Shown here one piece after another: positions 31,282-34,862 of a stretch of DNA of 34,862 bases. Location of the stretch: assembly GCA_021413475.1 (NCBI GenBank), contig JAIOQJ010000256.1:1-34862 (forward strand). Reading direction: 5' to 3'. Each line of letters starts with the position of its first letter. Position 1 is the first letter of the stretch. The notes beneath the pieces are model-generated. The model saw nothing but the letters and a program-made list of their open reading frames with translations, did not search any database and was not told where the DNA came from. The translations under genes and the position numbers were made by a program. Source of the DNA: Planctomycetota bacterium (GTDB taxonomy: Bacteria; Planctomycetota; Planctomycetia; Gemmatales; Gemmataceae).

Positions 31282-31757
31282 ACCATTCCCCCGAAAGCGT
31301 GGAGCGAAAAACCTAGCAATGGCATGAACAATTGATCACGCCAACAAAACGCGCTCCGCGCGTTCGATCCCTTGCGACCCTATCACATCGAAACGATGGT
31401 TCAAACGGCGAAAGTCTCCCCCTCGAATTCTTTCGACCGATCACTACCAACTGTAAATCCCATTGTAACTAACGGTTCGGAGAATCCCCCATGTTCAGTA
31501 GACATGGAGCGCTTTTCATAGGTTGGTGATCAGACAGGATCGGCACAACCCGCACACATGGGACAAACTCTGTAGTTTCCGATTATTCTCACGATCGCCA
31601 AACCTTCGTTCATAAGTGTATTATCTTATGAATTTGATGAAGGTAAGGAAGAATCCAGGGCTGTGGAACATGACGGTCGTAACGATCGCGTCGGATGTTC
31701 CCGATAACCCGCCGTGCAAGCATGGGTTTGACTCTTCCCACACGCGGCGGACCGTTG

Positions 31758-31836
31758 GGATGATTCTCACCGCTTTGAAATGATTCTCACCGTTTCGGGA
31801 TGATTCTCGTTGAGGGGAGGATAGAGTGAGAATCAT
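31758..31836. repeat. Three direct and one inverted copy of a 'tgattctcac' site
   Basis: tgattctcac at 31761 and 31781 and tgattctcgt at 31801 recur at an exact 20-bp period. An inverted copy, gtgagaatcat, is at 31826-31836. The array resembles either clustered protein-binding sites or the multiply repeated end of an IS21-type element whose body is gone. No transposase is nearby. Confidence 0.7.
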
Positions 31837-31902
31837 CTTCCCTTGCTCGTTGACAGGTTTCCAGATCGGGCATAAGCCAAGTCATACCGCAAGGCCTTTG
31901 TT

Positions 31903-31969
31903 TTCGTAGGACGGCCTTCCTTGGCCGTCCTTATTTGAGCGAGACGGCAAAGGAAGGCCGTCCTACGAA
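31903..31969. repeat. Palindromic repeat, family B (inverted pair)
   Basis: 27-bp arms (31903-31929 and 31943-31969) with one mismatch and a 13-nt loop; core gacggccttccttggccgtc in inverse orientation in the two arms. It ends 39 nt before the leuS start, so it probably lies in the leuS leader. Confidence 0.92.
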
Positions 31970-32008
31970 GGCGAAGAGAGAAAAACCTCACCACCAATCG
32001 GATCCTCG

Positions 32009-34834
<2,826 letters not shown>

Positions 34835-34840
34835 GATTTT

Positions 34841-34862
34841 GGCGAGCCGGCTCCCGTTAGGG
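34841..34862. repeat. Palindromic repeat, family A (cut by the window edge)
   Basis: ggcgagccggctcccgt begins 6 nt after the leuS stop and runs off the right edge; it matches the arms at 7802 and 18528. Confidence 0.75.

Larger units (their letters stand above)
31282..32008. other. Long intergenic region between divergent asnB-like gene and leuS
   Basis: About 730 bp without a convincing gene. It holds two identifiable signals, listed separately: repeated tgattctcac sites (31758-31836) and a family B inverted repeat (31903-31969). The part from 31282 to 31650 is AT-richer and should contain promoters for both genes, but I see no clear consensus. The 71-aa track ORF at 31621-31836 is partly translation of the repeated sites. 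Confidence 0.5.

Noticed and set aside
31621-31836. 71-residue minus-strand ORF in the asnB-leuS gap
   Set aside because: Part of it only translates the repeated tgattctcac sites; no ribosome binding site or family resemblance was seen.

Overview
The window looks like a chromosomal segment of a planctomycete, most likely from the Gemmata/Gemmataceae side of the phylum. This is inferred from gene content: a PEP-CTERM protein beside an exosortase carrying an EpsI-like domain, a 2120-residue secreted macroglobulin-like protein, a Uma2 nuclease, a DUF2293 protein, and many short lineage-type secreted or hypothetical proteins. GC is moderately high and no rRNA, tRNA, CRISPR array or intact transposase was seen.

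Layout. 1-3273 (minus) is an exosortase/PEP-CTERM locus with two damaged genes. A PEP-CTERM substrate ends in a strong intrinsic terminator. It is followed by an exosortase that has lost about 85 central residues and is frameshifted, then by a membrane-anchored protein whose frame runs straight into the C-terminal end of a PaaK/CapK-type adenylating ligase. 3797-4615 is a secreted protein with a carboxypeptidase-regulatory-like domain. 4656-7770 (minus) is a two-gene sensor unit, a membrane-anchored binding-protein-like sensor plus a histidine kinase, with no response regulator. 7946-10536 holds zwf and a PfkB sugar kinase. 10647-11924 encodes an OmpA-like/metzincin fusion. 12016-18378 (minus) is the giant macroglobulin-like protein. 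18601-20826 holds a small hypothetical, a DUF2293 protein and larC. 20836-22399 (minus) is a compact, lower-GC, four-gene unit with a Uma2 nuclease. 22554-25256 is alaS. 25359-25790 is a small hypothetical. 25903-29012 (minus) is an ABC exporter operon (permease, ATPase, membrane-fusion protein). 29230-31281 (minus) is an asparagine synthetase-like amidotransferase. 32009-34834 is leuS.

The most striking non-coding signal is a set of short palindromic intergenic elements of several unrelated sequence families. They share one design: each unit is itself a palindrome, and units are often arranged as inverted pairs, so the whole is a palindrome made of palindromes. They occur between convergent genes (about 4619, 11936, 25804), between divergent genes (about 7802, 18880, 31903), between co-directional genes (about 18528, 25262, 27842, 29073) and at the right edge (34841). 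Their presence between divergent genes argues against a purely terminator role.

The genes do not form one pathway. The coherent units are the exosortase locus, the sensor pair, zwf plus sugar kinase, the ABC exporter and the Uma2 cluster. All family assignments come from reading motifs by eye; no database search was possible.
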